Source: Sediminihaliea albiluteola
Lineage (GTDB): Bacteria; Pseudomonadota; Gammaproteobacteria; Pseudomonadales; Halieaceae
Direction of reading: 5' to 3'
Assembly (NCBI RefSeq): GCF_014077625.1
Contig: NZ_JACFXU010000018.1
Coordinates: 62,001-126,000, forward strand
DNA length: 64,000 bases
In this document: positions 8,743-18,322 of the stretch, one piece after another
Position numbering within the stretch: the first letter of the stretch is position 1
How the letters are laid out: each line of letters opens with the position of its first letter
Notes under the pieces: model-generated
What the model saw: only the letters and a program-made list of their open reading frames with translations
Databases searched by the model: none
Told to the model about the DNA's origin: nothing
Position numbers and translations under genes: made by a program

Positions 8743-8964
8743 ATGTTAATGGTGGAGTCAAATACTTCCTCTAAACACGAAGCTGTTCGTTGCCCTCGTT
8801 GTGATGACAAGTTTTTCTGTATACCAGGCGCCATATCGATATGCCACTGCTTTGATATAGCGCTTAGCCGTGAGCAGCGAGAGTATATTGCCGAGCGTTG
8901 GCAGGGCTGCCTCTGTGGGCACTGTTTAACGACTCTTGCTGGTGCTCAGCGATTGAAAAATTAA
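8743..8964 (+). CDS. Cysteine-rich CWC-family small protein
   Basis: This 73-residue protein has the pattern CPRCDDKFFC, then CHC, then CLCGHCL near the end. The layout matches the Cys_rich_CWC family of small putative zinc proteins common in Proteobacteria. Seven cysteines and several histidines could bind one or two metal ions. The function of the family is unknown. ATG 8743 and ATG 8749 are both possible starts; GAGAG lies just upstream and suits 8749 slightly better. It is flanked by unrelated genes, with metR convergent downstream. Confidence 0.72.
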   Translation: MLMVESNTSSKHEAVRCPRCDDKFFCIPGAISICHCFDIALSREQREYIAERWQGCLCGHCLTTLAGAQRLKN

Positions 8965-9002
8965 GCTGCCTAGCTCTCCAGACATACAAAAAATAGTAGG
9001 CC

Positions 9003-9911
9003 TTAAGCTTGCTCATCGATGCTTGCTTGCTCGTAAGCATTTGCCAAATCTATAAATGCCGCCAAGTATTCAATATCCTTATCACTTTCACGAGTCCCCA
9101 GATAAATCTGCTTGGCTATACCGTTGCGGCCTAGGCGCAGCACTGTGAGAGGTAGCCTTGCAGAGTACTCCTCGGCTAACCAGCGCGGCAACGCTGCGAC
9201 CCCACGGCCACTGGCTACCATTTGCAGCATGATATCGGTGGTTTCACTGGTCTTGTGGCGCTTAGGTGTGACGCCTGCCGGATTCAGAAATTGTGTGTAG
9301 ATATCCAAGCGATCCTTGGAGACGGGATAGGTGAGTAGCGTTTGATCAGCTAGATCATCTGCCTGCAGATACTTGCGCTGTGCTAGAGCGTGCTGATGGG
9401 GGACGACCAAGACCTGCTCATAGTCGAATACCGGCACAAAATGCAGACCTTCACTGTGGAATGGGTCCGGTGTCACTAACAAATCGATCTCGTAATCGAG
9501 TAGGGCACCGACGCCACCGAACTGAAACTTTTGTTTTACATCCACATCGACATCTGGCCACTGCGCTAGAAATGGCGCAACGATTTTCAGCAGCCACTGG
9601 TAACAGGGGTGGCACTCCATGCCAACGCGCAAGGTGCCGCGCTCGCCCTGAGCCATTTGTTGCAATTTACTTTCGGCGTCGGCCAGTTGAGGCAGTACGC
9701 GATTAGCCAAGTTGAGTAAATGCTCACCGGCCTGAGTGAGGCGCAATCTTCGCCCCTCGCGCAACCAAATAGCGATGCCTAAGTTCTGCTCCAGCTTGCG
9801 AATACTGTGACTCAGCGCCGATTGCGTGAGGTGCAGCTGTTTGGCGGCTGCGGTTAGCGAGCCCTGCTGATCAACGGCTTGAATCACGCTTAAATGAATA
9901 CGTTCGAGCAT
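9003..9911 (-). CDS. metR: LysR-family regulator MetR (methionine biosynthesis activator)
   Basis: This 302-residue LysR-type regulator has an N-terminal winged helix-turn-helix (about 1-60; GSLTAAAKQLHLTQSALSHSIRKLE). The effector domain begins with GTLRVGMECHPCYQWL, a sequence typical of MetR, which binds homocysteine. It is divergent from metE, with 111 bases between the starts, the classic metR-metE arrangement. By family knowledge it activates metE when homocysteine accumulates and represses itself. A matching dyad lies in the shared promoter region. The length is normal for the family and no feature is unusual. Confidence 0.93.
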   Translation of the reverse strand: MLERIHLSVIQAVDQQGSLTAAAKQLHLTQSALSHSIRKLEQNLGIAIWLREGRRLRLTQAGEHLLNLANRVLPQLADAESKLQQMAQGERGTLRVGMECHPCYQWLLKIVAPFLAQWPDVDVDVKQKFQFGGVGALLDYEIDLLVTPDPFHSEGLHFVPVFDYEQVLVVPHQHALAQRKYLQADDLADQTLLTYPVSKDRLDIYTQFLNPAGVTPKRHKTSETTDIMLQMVASGRGVAALPRWLAEEYSARLPLTVLRLGRNGIAKQIYLGTRESDKDIEYLAAFIDLANAYEQASIDEQA

Positions 9912-9941
9912 ATCAATGCATGAGTAAAATTAATGGTTTGT

Positions 9942-9960
9942 TGAAAATATACCATTTTCA
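9942..9960. promoter_or_regulatory. Probable MetR operator between metR and metE
   Basis: TGAAAAT, five bases, ATTTTCA is a perfect 7-bp inverted repeat. Its ends match the MetR consensus TGAA...TTCA, and it lies in the divergent metR/metE promoter region. Confidence 0.65.
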
Positions 9961-10022
9961 TTCATCTTTAAAGCTGCTTATGCTACTTGCCATCTCGACT
10001 AATGAAGTGAACAGGTGACAGT

Positions 10023-12332
10023 ATGGCTCTTATTCATAATCTCGGTTTTCCCCGTATTGGCGCGGGGCGCGAGCTCAAATTTGCTCAGGAAGCATTCTGG
10101 AAAGGTCGAAGCTCTGCAGCAGAGTTATTGGCCAGGGCACAAGAAATTCGCGCTGCTAATTGGCAAGCTCAGCAGGCACTGGACTGGGTTCCCCTTGGAG
10201 ATTTCTCACTTTATGACCAGGTTTTGGATATGAGCTTCACCCTGGGTAATCTACCCGCTAGGGTCGAGCAACTGGAAGGGAGCGAACTGGACCAGTATTT
10301 CCGTGTGGCTCGAGGCCGCTCTGCCAATGACTCTGGGTGTAGTGCTATCCACGCGGGTGAAATGACCAAATGGTTTGATACCAATTACCACTATATCGTT
10401 CCAGAGCTCAGTGCAGATACTTCCTTCACACTCAATGCTGAGCGCCTATTGAGCCAGTTAGCCGAAGCGCAGGAAATGGCCGTGAAGGCCAAGCCGGTTA
10501 TTATTGGTCCGGTCACCTATCTTTGGTTGAGTAAAGCAAAAGATGGCTCCAATCGCTTAGATCTCTTACCTAAATTACTGCCAGTGTATCTCGAGTTACT
10601 AGACGCGCTAGCACAGGCGGGTGTCGAGTGGTTGCAGATCGATGAGCCCGCTCTTGTTACTGAGCTGGATAGAGACTGGAAGCGTGCTTTCGAGACAGCT
10701 TATCGCCGGCTGGCCTCATCTCGCGTCAAGCTGATGGTGGCGACTTACTTCGGTACCCTAGAAGATAATTTATTGCTGGCTTGTAATCTGCCCTGTGATG
10801 GCCTGCACGTGGATGCGGTGCGCGGTCGTCAAGAGCTGAATGTCGTGCTGGACTGGCTGCCAGTGGATAAGGTCTTGTCGGTGGGCGCCATCGATGGTCG
10901 TAATATCTGGAAAACAGATCTCAACAGCACACTTGAATGGCTTGAGCCTATCGCCAAGAAACTGGCCGAGCGTCTCTGGATTGCGCCCTCATGTTCACTG
11001 TTACATGTACCGGTAGATTTGGCTATTGAGCAAAACCTCGATGAGGAAATCCGCCCCTGGTTGGCTTTCGCCAAACAGAAACTGTCGGAGCTTGCTATAT
11101 TGGGCAAAGCCATTAACGAAGGCCGTGCAGCCGTTGCTGATGAATTAGCTGCTAACCAAGCTGACATTACTAGCCGTAAGCACTCCGAGCGGGTGCACAA
11201 TACGCAAGTTAAAGCTGCTGTCACAAATATTAGCGCCAATATGGGGCAGCGTCAGAGTCCTTATGCTCAGCGTATCATCAAGCAGGATGCGCACTTGAAG
11301 CTGCCCCTGTATCCAACCACTACCATAGGCTCATTTCCACAAACAGCTGAAATTCGGCAATTCCGCTTGCGACGCAATAAGGGGGAGTTAAGCGAGCAGA
11401 AATACCAAGAGTATATTCGCGATGAAATCGCTTTTTGCATTAAGCAACAGGAGGCACTCGGTCTAGATGTTTTGGTGCACGGTGAAGCCGAACGCAATGA
11501 CATGGTGGAGTACTTTGGGGAACAATTAGAAGGTTATGTGTTCAGTCAATTTGGCTGGGTGCAATCTTATGGCTCGCGCTGCGTTAAGCCGCCCATTCTA
11601 TTTGGTGATATCAGTCGCCCTAAAGCGATAACCGTTGAGTGGACCAATTATGCCCAGTCTCTGACTAATAAGCCCCTGAAAGGCATGCTCACCGGCCCAG
11701 TTACGATGCTTAACTGGTCCTTTGTGCGCGACGATCAGCCGCGCAGCGAGTCTTGTCTCCAGCTTGCTCTGGCAATACGACAGGAAGTGCTGGACCTAGA
11801 GGCTTCTGGTATTCAGATAATCCAGATTGATGAAGCGGCGCTGCGCGAAGGCTTGCCGCTGCGTCAGTCCGAGTGGCAAAGTTATCTCGACTGGGCCGTA
11901 GAGTCTTTCCGGATATGCGCTAACGCTGTCTGCGATGAAACTCAAATTCACAGCCACATGTGTTACTCCGAATTCAATGACATCATTAAAGCAATCGCGC
12001 ACATGGATGCGGATGTGATTACCATCGAAACGTCACGCTCCGATATGGAGCTGCTGAAGGTGTTTGATGAGTACGAGTACCCCAACGACATTGGTCCCGG
12101 TGTGTACGATATCCACTCGCCAAATATTCCCTCGGCCGAGCAGGCCGTGGCTTTGATCAATCAGGCGGCACAAGCCATACCGGCCGAACGCTTGTGGGTT
12201 AATCCCGACTGCGGTCTCAAAACTCGGCAGTGGGAAGAAGTCATACCGGCCTTGCAAAATATGGTGTCGGCAGCAAAAACTCTGCGCGAAAATGCCGCTC
12301 GGCACACTGCTCCATCATCGGTAACGGGGTAG
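10023..12332 (+). CDS. metE: Cobalamin-independent methionine synthase MetE
   Basis: The 769-residue protein transfers the methyl group of 5-methyltetrahydropteroyl-tri-L-glutamate to homocysteine, the last step of methionine synthesis in the cytoplasm. It has the duplicated barrel architecture. The N-terminal half begins [17 protein letters not shown], and the C-terminal half starts near residue 430 with the TTIGSFPQT motif. Zinc ligands are visible at H645 and C647 (HSHMCYSEF) and at C730 (NPDCGLKTR). The start ATG is preceded by AGGTGACAGT. MetR is encoded divergently. A bidirectional terminator follows the gene. Length and motifs are normal, so it should be functional. Its presence means B12-free methionine synthesis is possible in this organism. 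Confidence 0.96.
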   Translation: MALIHNLGFPRIGAGRELKFAQEAFWKGRSSAAELLARAQEIRAANWQAQQALDWVPLGDFSLYDQVLDMSFTLGNLPARVEQLEGSELDQYFRVARGRSANDSGCSAIHAGEMTKWFDTNYHYIVPELSADTSFTLNAERLLSQLAEAQEMAVKAKPVIIGPVTYLWLSKAKDGSNRLDLLPKLLPVYLELLDALAQAGVEWLQIDEPALVTELDRDWKRAFETAYRRLASSRVKLMVATYFGTLEDNLLLACNLPCDGLHVDAVRGRQELNVVLDWLPVDKVLSVGAIDGRNIWKTDLNSTLEWLEPIAKKLAERLWIAPSCSLLHVPVDLAIEQNLDEEIRPWLAFAKQKLSELAILGKAINEGRAAVADELAANQADITSRKHSERVHNTQVKAAVTNISANMGQRQSPYAQRIIKQDAHLKLPLYPTTTIGSFPQTAEIRQFRLRRNKGELSEQKYQEYIRDEIAFCIKQQEALGLDVLVHGEAERNDMVEYFGEQLEGYVFSQFGWVQSYGSRCVKPPILFGDISRPKAITVEWTNYAQSLTNKPLKGMLTGPVTMLNWSFVRDDQPRSESCLQLALAIRQEVLDLEASGIQIIQIDEAALREGLPLRQSEWQSYLDWAVESFRICANAVCDETQIHSHMCYSEFNDIIKAIAHMDADVITIETSRSDMELLKVFDEYEYPNDIGPGVYDIHSPNIPSAEQAVALINQAAQAIPAERLWVNPDCGLKTRQWEEVIPALQNMVSAAKTLRENAARHTAPSSVTG

Positions 12333-12350
12333 AGCTGAGCTCGCAGATAC

Positions 12351-12378
12351 AAAAAAAGCCCTGGTTAACAGGGCTTTT
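12351..12378. terminator. Bidirectional terminator between metE and ssrA
   Basis: A run of seven A, stem AAGCCCTG / CAGGGCTT with a five-base loop, then TT. On the minus strand the A-run becomes a T-run ending the tmRNA transcript; on the plus strand it ends metE. Confidence 0.8.
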
Positions 12379-12408
12379 AGATGTTCTGGGATGGTGCTGC
12401 TTGGTGTT

Positions 12409-12800
12409 TGGTGGAGGCGGCGGGAGTTGAACCCGCGTCCGCCAGTACTCTGCCTTCGGCTCTACATGCTTAGTTTCCGTTAATTAATTTAGCCTCATAC
12501 AGCCCAACGGGCAGGACGTAATTGGCGATCCTGAAAAAATTTTAGCAGTTCCACCTCAGGCAGGTTTCACAGCGATCCAGTTCTATATGACAGTCAGTAG
12601 CGCGATACTGGCACCTTGCTAAAGACCGCTAGGGCCGAAGCCACTAGGTCGTGCTTTTTCGGACTGCTTACGCAGCCAGTTGAGCACCGTAGTTGTCGTC
12701 GTTGGCAACTAATAGTTTGTAGCTTTGGATTAACGTGATTGGCTACCATCACGGCATGCACCTCAGGGTTTGTTACCGTCGTCGAATCCGTATCGCCCCC
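12409..12800 (-). ncRNA. ssrA: Transfer-messenger RNA (tmRNA)
   Basis: On the minus strand the RNA begins GGGGGCGATACGGATTCGAC and ends in a T-arm-like sequence with an encoded CCA. The acceptor stem pairs GGGGGCG with CGCCUCC, including the usual third-position G-U. The tag frame (12668-12706) reads GCC AAC GAC GAC AAC TAC GGT GCT CAA CTG GCT GCG TAA, giving ANDDNYGAQLAA. This is the tag known from pseudomonads and relatives. About 392 nucleotides is a normal length. With SmpB it rescues stalled ribosomes and marks the products for proteolysis. smpB lies about 3 kb away on the same strand, separated by two metabolic genes. Confidence 0.97.
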
Positions 12801-12815
12801 AGTAGTGATCTTCAC

Positions 12816-12845
12816 AGTATAACCTAACCTGCCTAGACTTCGACT
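12816..12845 (-). promoter_or_regulatory. Putative ssrA promoter
   Basis: On the minus strand TATACT (12821-12816) lies 16 bases before the mature tmRNA 5' end, which fits a short leader removed by RNase P. The -35 region (TCGAAG) is weak. Confidence 0.45.
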
Positions 12846-12911
12846 CTATTTATTGTGAAAGTTCCATTAACTTGTTTAGCCCCAGTCTTTTTAGTTGCTT
12901 GAGGAGCCCTT

Positions 12912-13967
12912 ATGTCCCCGCGTTACGCCGCTGCCGATTTGATCGATTTGTCCACTGCTTTGTTTATTAAGGCCGGTTTGGCCCCTGAGCGCGCGGCGGT
13001 ATTAGCTGAAGTTTTCTTAGAAGCCGACTTGATGGGCTTTAGTACCCACGGCATGCACAGGGTGCCACACAACCTGCAATGGTTGTTAGATGGTGAAAGC
13101 CGCGCTGTAGGCGATCCTCTGGTGCTGGCCGATCGCGGCGCGCTGTTTAACTGGGATGCTGATTTCTTGCCCGGGCCCTGGGTGTTGCAGCAGGCCGTGG
13201 AGGAGGGTTTAGCGCGCCTGCCGGAGCACGGGGTGGTGACAGCAACGATCCGCCGTAGTCAGCACATCGCCTGCCTGGCTGCTTACCTGCCAAAAGTGGT
13301 GGAGGCGGGCTATGCGGCGATCATTACTTGCTCCACGCCGGGCCAAAATACAGTCAGTGCCTTTGGCGGTATCGACCCCCTGTTTTCTGTTAACCCTATC
13401 GCAATGGCCGCGCCGGGAGAGGAGTTTCCCTTACTGTTTGATATCAGTATGGCAATTACCGCGGGCGGCTATGTCAGCCGGGCCGAGCGCGAGGGCAAGC
13501 AGCTGCCAGAGCCCTGCTTAAAGGACCGGCAGGGCAATGTGACGACAGACCCCAGGGCCTTGAGTGAAGGAGGCAGTATCATGCCAATTGGTGGGGCAGC
13601 GCATGGCTACAAGGGCGCGGCCTTGTCGATTATGACCGAGGTACTCACTATGGCTTTGGGTGGCTATGGTCGAGCGGATGCCGCGGCGCAGGGTGATGAT
13701 GAGGCTAACTCGGTGTTTTTGCAGTTGATAGACCCCGCGGCCTTTAGCTCCCTAGAGGGCTTTAAGCAGCAGCTCAGGGCGCTGCAAGACTTGGTTGAGG
13801 GCAGTGCGGTGGCCGAAGGCGCTGCTGAGCTGCGCTTCCCCGGCCGCAGGGCTTGGCAGCGGCGCAGTAGCCAGTTGGCTGAAGGGGTGGCGCTTTATCC
13901 CACTATTATGGAAGACATAAAGCCTTGGGCAGAGCGCTTTGAGCTGCCACTGCCCGCTGCCTTGTAA
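12912..13967 (+). CDS. Ldh2-family malate/L-lactate/ureidoglycolate-type dehydrogenase
   Basis: This 351-residue protein belongs to the NAD(P)-dependent Ldh2 family (not the Rossmann-type lactate dehydrogenases). The family hallmark FSTHGMHRVP is at about residues 38-47, and a glycine-rich stretch with STPGQN near 140 fits the nucleotide site. Family members oxidise 2-hydroxyacids such as malate, sulfolactate and ureidoglycolate; the substrate here is not evident. The start ATG follows GAGGAG closely. It stands alone, downstream of the tmRNA promoter region and 136 bases ahead of an amidohydrolase gene on the same strand, so the two may work together on an amino-acid-derived substrate (inference). 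Confidence 0.85.
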   Translation: MSPRYAAADLIDLSTALFIKAGLAPERAAVLAEVFLEADLMGFSTHGMHRVPHNLQWLLDGESRAVGDPLVLADRGALFNWDADFLPGPWVLQQAVEEGLARLPEHGVVTATIRRSQHIACLAAYLPKVVEAGYAAIITCSTPGQNTVSAFGGIDPLFSVNPIAMAAPGEEFPLLFDISMAITAGGYVSRAEREGKQLPEPCLKDRQGNVTTDPRALSEGGSIMPIGGAAHGYKGAALSIMTEVLTMALGGYGRADAAAQGDDEANSVFLQLIDPAAFSSLEGFKQQLRALQDLVEGSAVAEGAAELRFPGRRAWQRRSSQLAEGVALYPTIMEDIKPWAERFELPLPAAL

Positions 13968-14103
13968 GCTAGCGCGTGGGGTAAAGTCTGGCCCAAGTGC
14001 TCAATATGGCCGGATTTGACACTGTTGTCCGGGGTTTAGCTTGTCTAGACTCGGACAGACTAGTTGATCAATCACTGGGCGTTGGCCCGATTTGGGAGAA
14101 GTC

Positions 14104-15885
14104 ATGCAGTACGATCTAAAAATTATAAATGGCACTGTATTCGACGGTGAGGGCAATGACCCTGTTGTGACTAATATAGCCGTTAAAAACGGCGTGATTG
14201 TGGCCTTGGGCGATTGTGAGGGCGATGCCCTTGAGGTCATAGATGCATCGGGCTTGATAGTGAGCCCGGGCTTTATCGACTTGCACACTCACTACGATGG
14301 TCAGGCCTCTTGGGATGCTGACTTGCAGCCTAGTATCAACCACGGCGTGAGCACAGTAGTGATGGGCAACTGCGGGGTTGGCTTTGCGCCGGTACGACCT
14401 TCGGATCACAACAAGTTAATTCGCCTGATGGAAGGTGTGGAAGATATCCCTGGCACAGCGCTGGCTGAAGGCATTACTTGGGATTGGGAAACACTGCCGC
14501 AATACATGGACGCACTGGATGCCAAGCCGCATACCATCGACTTTGCGGTGCAGGTCACCCACGACCCGCTGCGGGTCTATGTGATGGGGGATCGGGCGGT
14601 GTTTGATGAAGCGGCCACCGCTGAGGACATTGCCGAAACGCGTCGCCTGACCCGCGAAGCACTAGAGGCCGGCGCGATTGGCTTCACCACAGGGCGCTCA
14701 GATGTACACCGCAGTGCCGACGGTGCCTGGACGCCTTCATCTGAGGCCAGTGCCGAGGAGTTAGCTGGCATTGCCAAGGCCTTTGATGGCTTGCAGCATG
14801 GCGTGTTGCAGGCGGTGAACGATTTTAACTTAGAGCGCGAAGGGGATACTTTCGATCAAGAGTTCGACATCTTAGAGCGCTTTGCCGCCGCGAGTAATGG
14901 TCGCCCCTTCTCGCTGTCACTGATGCAGCGGGACTTTGCCCCCGATCAGTGGCTGCGGATTATTGCCCGCGCTGAACAGGCCGCCAGCAAAGGTATCAAT
15001 ATGCGCCTGCAAACGGCGCCACGGGGTATTGGCGTGACGGTGGGGTTGCAGTGTACCTTCCACCCTTTTATTGGCTTCCCTAGCTATAAGTCGATCTGTC
15101 ACTTGCCGCTGGCAGAGCAGGTAGAGCGCATGCGTGATCCAGCCTTTAAGGCGCAGCTGTTAAGTGAAAAGTCTGAGCCTATGGCCGGTGATGGCACGCC
15201 AGTGCCGCCGATTGCCGATGCCTTGCTAGCAGCAGTGGATTTTGTTGCCAGCAAGACTTTCCGTTTGGGAGAAAACCCCGACTATGAACAGGGGCCAGAA
15301 AGCTCAGTGCTGCAGCTTGCCAAAGACAAGGGGGTGCCCGCCCTAGAGATGATCTACGACTTGATGCTAGAGGCAGATGGTAAAGAGCTGCTGTATTTCC
15401 CCATCTATAACTATACGGAAATGAGCTATGACAACGTCTACACAATGCTCAAGCACCCGCAGTCGATTTTGGGTTTGTCCGATGGCGGCGCCCACGTTGG
15501 CACCATTTGTGATTCGAGTTTCCCTACCTATCTGCTGTCCTACTGGACCCGCGATCGCCCGCGTGGGGGCAAGCTGGAGTTGAAAGATGCGCTAAGGCGC
15601 CTGAGCAGTGATATCGCAGATTATTGCGGGATGGCGGATCGGGGGCGCCTAAAGGTCGGCCTAAAAGCCAACATCAATGTGCTGGATATAGAGCAGCTTC
15701 GCCTGCACGCGCCCTATATGGAGCAGGATCTGCCCGCCGGCGGTCAGCGTTTACTACAGGAAGCTAGCGGTTATCGGGCGGTGATTGTGGCCGGTGAGGT
15801 GGTGCTGGAAAACGATCGTCTGACCGGGCGTTACCCCGGTCGCTTACTGCGGGTGAATCAACCCAAGCAGCGCGAAGCAGCTTAA
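14104..15885 (+). CDS. D-aminoacylase / N-acyl-D-amino-acid deacylase-type amidohydrolase
   Basis: The start ATG 14104 has GGGAGAAG just upstream; a TTG at 14092 is in frame but lacks a site. The 593-residue protein is an amidohydrolase of the D-aminoacylase group. It has an N-terminal beta-sandwich (DLKIINGTVFDGEG), metal ligands HTHYDG (H61, H63), the NCGVGFAP segment, and a C-terminal SDGGAHVG motif containing the catalytic Asp. Relatives hydrolyse N-acyl-D-amino acids, or D-hydantoins in more distant branches. It is somewhat longer than typical D-aminoacylase (about 480) and resembles the 550-600-residue branch annotated from many marine and mycobacterial genomes, whose substrate is often unknown. 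It converges with smpB, whose stop abuts its own with no gap. Confidence 0.85.
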   Translation: MQYDLKIINGTVFDGEGNDPVVTNIAVKNGVIVALGDCEGDALEVIDASGLIVSPGFIDLHTHYDGQASWDADLQPSINHGVSTVVMGNCGVGFAPVRPSDHNKLIRLMEGVEDIPGTALAEGITWDWETLPQYMDALDAKPHTIDFAVQVTHDPLRVYVMGDRAVFDEAATAEDIAETRRLTREALEAGAIGFTTGRSDVHRSADGAWTPSSEASAEELAGIAKAFDGLQHGVLQAVNDFNLEREGDTFDQEFDILERFAAASNGRPFSLSLMQRDFAPDQWLRIIARAEQAASKGINMRLQTAPRGIGVTVGLQCTFHPFIGFPSYKSICHLPLAEQVERMRDPAFKAQLLSEKSEPMAGDGTPVPPIADALLAAVDFVASKTFRLGENPDYEQGPESSVLQLAKDKGVPALEMIYDLMLEADGKELLYFPIYNYTEMSYDNVYTMLKHPQSILGLSDGGAHVGTICDSSFPTYLLSYWTRDRPRGGKLELKDALRRLSSDIADYCGMADRGRLKVGLKANINVLDIEQLRLHAPYMEQDLPAGGQRLLQEASGYRAVIVAGEVVLENDRLTGRYPGRLLRVNQPKQREAA

Positions 15886-16368
15886 TTACTGCTTCACGTT
15901 GTCGCGGATGACGCGCTGCTTCTGGCGGTTCCAGTCGCGGTCTTTTTCGGTATCGCGCTTGTCGTGGCTCTGTTTACCCTTGGCCAGCGCGATCCGGGCT
16001 TTGACCAGATGGCCCTTCCAATACAGCTGTGTGCAGACGCAGGTCTGGCCCTTTTGGGAGGTGGCCGCGAGGATTTTGGCTAGCTCCTTCTTGTGCAGTA
16101 AGAGCTTGCGGGTCCGGGTTGGGTCGGTCACAAAGTGCGTGGAAGCCGTGCCCAGCGGGGTGATCTGAGAGCCTAGCAAAAAGGCTTCGCCGTCTTTCAT
16201 CAAGACATAGGAGTCCGTGAGCTGAACTTTGCCCGCGCGGAGGCTTTTCACTTCCCAGCCAGCGAGCGCAACGCCGGCCTCGAAAGTTTCTAATAGCTCA
16301 TAGTCAAAGGTCGCACGTTTGTTACGCGCGATGACGTTGTCGTTCTTTTTTACTTTCTTCGCTGCCAT
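15886..16368 (-). CDS. smpB: SsrA-binding protein SmpB
   Basis: Starting at the ATG 16368 gives 160 residues, the usual length; longer in-frame starts up to 16443 would add a non-conserved leader. It has the SmpB hallmarks [18 protein letters not shown], then [14 protein letters not shown] and a basic C-terminal tail ([19 protein letters not shown]) that enters the ribosome mRNA channel. It delivers tmRNA to stalled ribosomes. The gene lies in the conserved smpB-ratA neighbourhood, but a symporter gene sits between smpB and ratA here. Its end touches the end of the converging amidohydrolase gene. Confidence 0.95.
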   Translation of the reverse strand: MAAKKVKKNDNVIARNKRATFDYELLETFEAGVALAGWEVKSLRAGKVQLTDSYVLMKDGEAFLLGSQITPLGTASTHFVTDPTRTRKLLLHKKELAKILAATSQKGQTCVCTQLYWKGHLVKARIALAKGKQSHDKRDTEKDRDWNRQKQRVIRDNVKQ

Positions 16369-16475
16369 GGCGCGCATTATACGTAGAACCGCCTGCGGCG
16401 GAAGGTGAATCTTCCTCTTTTCATCAGCCAGACGCTGGTGCAATCTTATACCATGAGACCAAAGAGCTTTTTATT

Positions 16476-17828
16476 GTGACTATCGGCGCAGCGGCTGTCC
16501 CCCAACACTGGGGCTCACGCATGACCTTTTTACTGGCGCTGGCAACTTCAGTATTTGGTCTGGGTAACCTCTGGCGCTTCTCTTATCTTACCGGCCAGCA
16601 CGGTGGCGGTGCTTTTGTGCTGCTGTATGTATTGTGCCTGTTTTTACTGGTGGTACCCATCCTGATTGCCGAGGTCACCATTGGTAATTATGGTCGAGCC
16701 AGTCCGGCCTTTGCTTTACGTGAGGCTGCTGACCGCTCGCTGCGCTCCCGTGGCTGGATGCTGGTGGCCTTATTGGCCGCTGCGGCAGCGCTGATACTGC
16801 TCAGCTTGCATATGATTGTGGCGGGCTGGGCGATGGAGTTTGCGCGCAGCCTAGGGCAGGGCAGCTTCGCCTCAGCCAGTTTGGTCAACGTTGCCCAGCA
16901 TTACGAGGCCCTGCTGGATAACCTGCCTCAGCAGCTCTATTGGCAAAGCATTTTTCTGCTGGTGGTGATGGCTGTGGTGTGGGCGGGGGTGAAACGCGGT
17001 ATCGGCACCTTGGCCTGGCTGCTGCTGCCAACTGTAATAGCCTTGCTGGCTGTATTGGTACGTTTTGCTATGGAGCAGGGCGACCAGAACGCTGCCCGTG
17101 AGTTTCTGTTTTCGGTACAGCTGCTAGATTTTAATTGGGCATCGCTGCGCGCCGCTATGGGGCATGCTTTCTATACCTTGGGCGTGGGTGCCGCAGTCGG
17201 GCTGTGCTACGGCGCCTATGCGCCGACACGGGTCCCGATTGGTCGCTCGATCATTGCCGTCGCGCTGTTTGATACTTTAGTTGGGGTGTTTGCCGGCTTG
17301 GCGATTTTCCCGCTAGTGTTTGCACAGCACTTGGAGCCCGCAGCGGGGCCGGGGTTGCTATTTATCAGCGCGCCCTACGCCTTTGGTAACAGCAGCTCGG
17401 GCGAGTTGTTTGGCGTTCTGTTCTTCTTGCTGGCGATATTTGCTGCTTTGGGCGTCGCTGTGGCGCTCATGGAAGTGCTGGTGTCGATGCTGCTGCAGCG
17501 GTTCGCGCTGCATCGCTTTACCGCGGTACTGCTCACAGGCGCTGCTGCCTGGCTACTGGCGCTGCTGTCGGTGGAGTCATTGAGTACCACCGCTGAGGGT
17601 GAGTTAAGTGTTTTTGCCGCTTTGGAGCGGCTAGCGGCCGATATCTTGCTGCCGCTCAGCGCTCTAGGTATCAGTGTCTTTGTCGGCTGGCGGATGCGTA
17701 AATCATTACTGCGAGCTTGTTTGTACCGTGAGTCGGATGCGTTTTTTTCGCTTTGGTACCTCTTGATACGGTATATTGCCCCGCCAGTTATTGTGCTGGT
17801 ACTGTTGAGCGCCTTCTGGCCCCAGTAG
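16476..17828 (+). CDS. Neurotransmitter:sodium symporter (NSS/SNF) family transporter
   Basis: This 450-residue integral membrane protein of the LeuT fold has about ten to twelve hydrophobic segments. It begins with the diagnostic WGSRMTFLLAL, followed by VFGLGNLWRF in helix 1, where the unwound region binds sodium and substrate. The GGGAF motif follows at about residues 46-50. Bacterial members import amino acids or related amines with sodium; the substrate is unknown. The start is GTG 16476, with AAGAG about ten bases upstream. It diverges from smpB and is followed 38 bases later by ratA. The gene is not part of the usual smpB-ratA context and may be a lineage-specific insertion. Confidence 0.9.
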   Translation: MTIGAAAVPQHWGSRMTFLLALATSVFGLGNLWRFSYLTGQHGGGAFVLLYVLCLFLLVVPILIAEVTIGNYGRASPAFALREAADRSLRSRGWMLVALLAAAAALILLSLHMIVAGWAMEFARSLGQGSFASASLVNVAQHYEALLDNLPQQLYWQSIFLLVVMAVVWAGVKRGIGTLAWLLLPTVIALLAVLVRFAMEQGDQNAAREFLFSVQLLDFNWASLRAAMGHAFYTLGVGAAVGLCYGAYAPTRVPIGRSIIAVALFDTLVGVFAGLAIFPLVFAQHLEPAAGPGLLFISAPYAFGNSSSGELFGVLFFLLAIFAALGVAVALMEVLVSMLLQRFALHRFTAVLLTGAAAWLLALLSVESLSTTAEGELSVFAALERLAADILLPLSALGISVFVGWRMRKSLLRACLYRESDAFFSLWYLLIRYIAPPVIVLVLLSAFWPQ

Positions 17829-17866
17829 TAGCGGCACCTTCAAGTACTGAGAGCGCAGTCGGAGTT

Positions 17867-18298
17867 ATGACAACCATCAATCGCAGTGCCCTGTTGCCTT
17901 ATCAGGCGGGGCAGATCTACCAACTGGTCAACGATATTGAAGCCTACCCGCAGTTTATGGATGGCTGTGTCGGTGCCGAGGTCTTATATCGCGATGCTAG
18001 TGTAGTAGAGGCGCGTTTGGATCTGTCCAAGGGCGGCATCACTCAGAGTTTTAGCACGCGTAACTTTCTCGAGCATAACGCCGCCATTCGGCTTGAATTG
18101 CTGGACGGGCCCTTTGAGCGCTTTCACGGTTGCTGGGAGTTTAAAGCCTTGGGTGAGGCGGCCTGCAAGGTCGCCTTAGAGCTGGAGTTTCGGGCTTCAA
18201 ACGCGGTGCTGGGGCTGGCGGCATCAAAGCTCTTTGATAAGGTAACCAATAACCTAGTGGATGCGCTGGCTCAGCGTGCGCGCATGGTTTATGGCTAA
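17867..18298 (+). CDS. ratA: RatA / coenzyme Q-binding START-domain protein
   Basis: The start ATG 17867 (GGAG upstream) gives 143 residues, normal for the family; a longer frame from 17753 overlaps the transporter and is rejected. The sequence MTTINRSALLPYQAGQIYQLVNDIEAYPQF is typical of this SRPBCC/polyketide-cyclase fold protein, as are the later GPFERFHGCWEF and the C-terminal KVTNNLVDALAQRA helix. Related proteins are described as the E. coli RatA ribosome-association toxin and as the Coq10 ubiquinone chaperone; which role holds here is unknown. The gene is followed 24 bases later by rnfH/ratB on the same strand, the conserved pair. Confidence 0.9.
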   Translation: MTTINRSALLPYQAGQIYQLVNDIEAYPQFMDGCVGAEVLYRDASVVEARLDLSKGGITQSFSTRNFLEHNAAIRLELLDGPFERFHGCWEFKALGEAACKVALELEFRASNAVLGLAASKLFDKVTNNLVDALAQRARMVYG

Positions 18299-18322
18299 GC
18301 AAATACAGGGCATGAGAGCAGT

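Noticed and set aside
10829-11239. Minus-strand frame of 136 codons inside metE
   Set aside because: It is a shadow of metE; the plus strand encodes an intact enzyme throughout.
12594-12815. Minus-strand 73-codon frame
   Set aside because: It lies within the tmRNA gene and overlaps its 5' end and tag region; the RNA gene explains the sequence.
17753-17866. N-terminal extension of RatA overlapping the transporter gene
   Set aside because: The extension is non-conserved and the ATG at 17867 has a ribosome-binding site and matches the family start.
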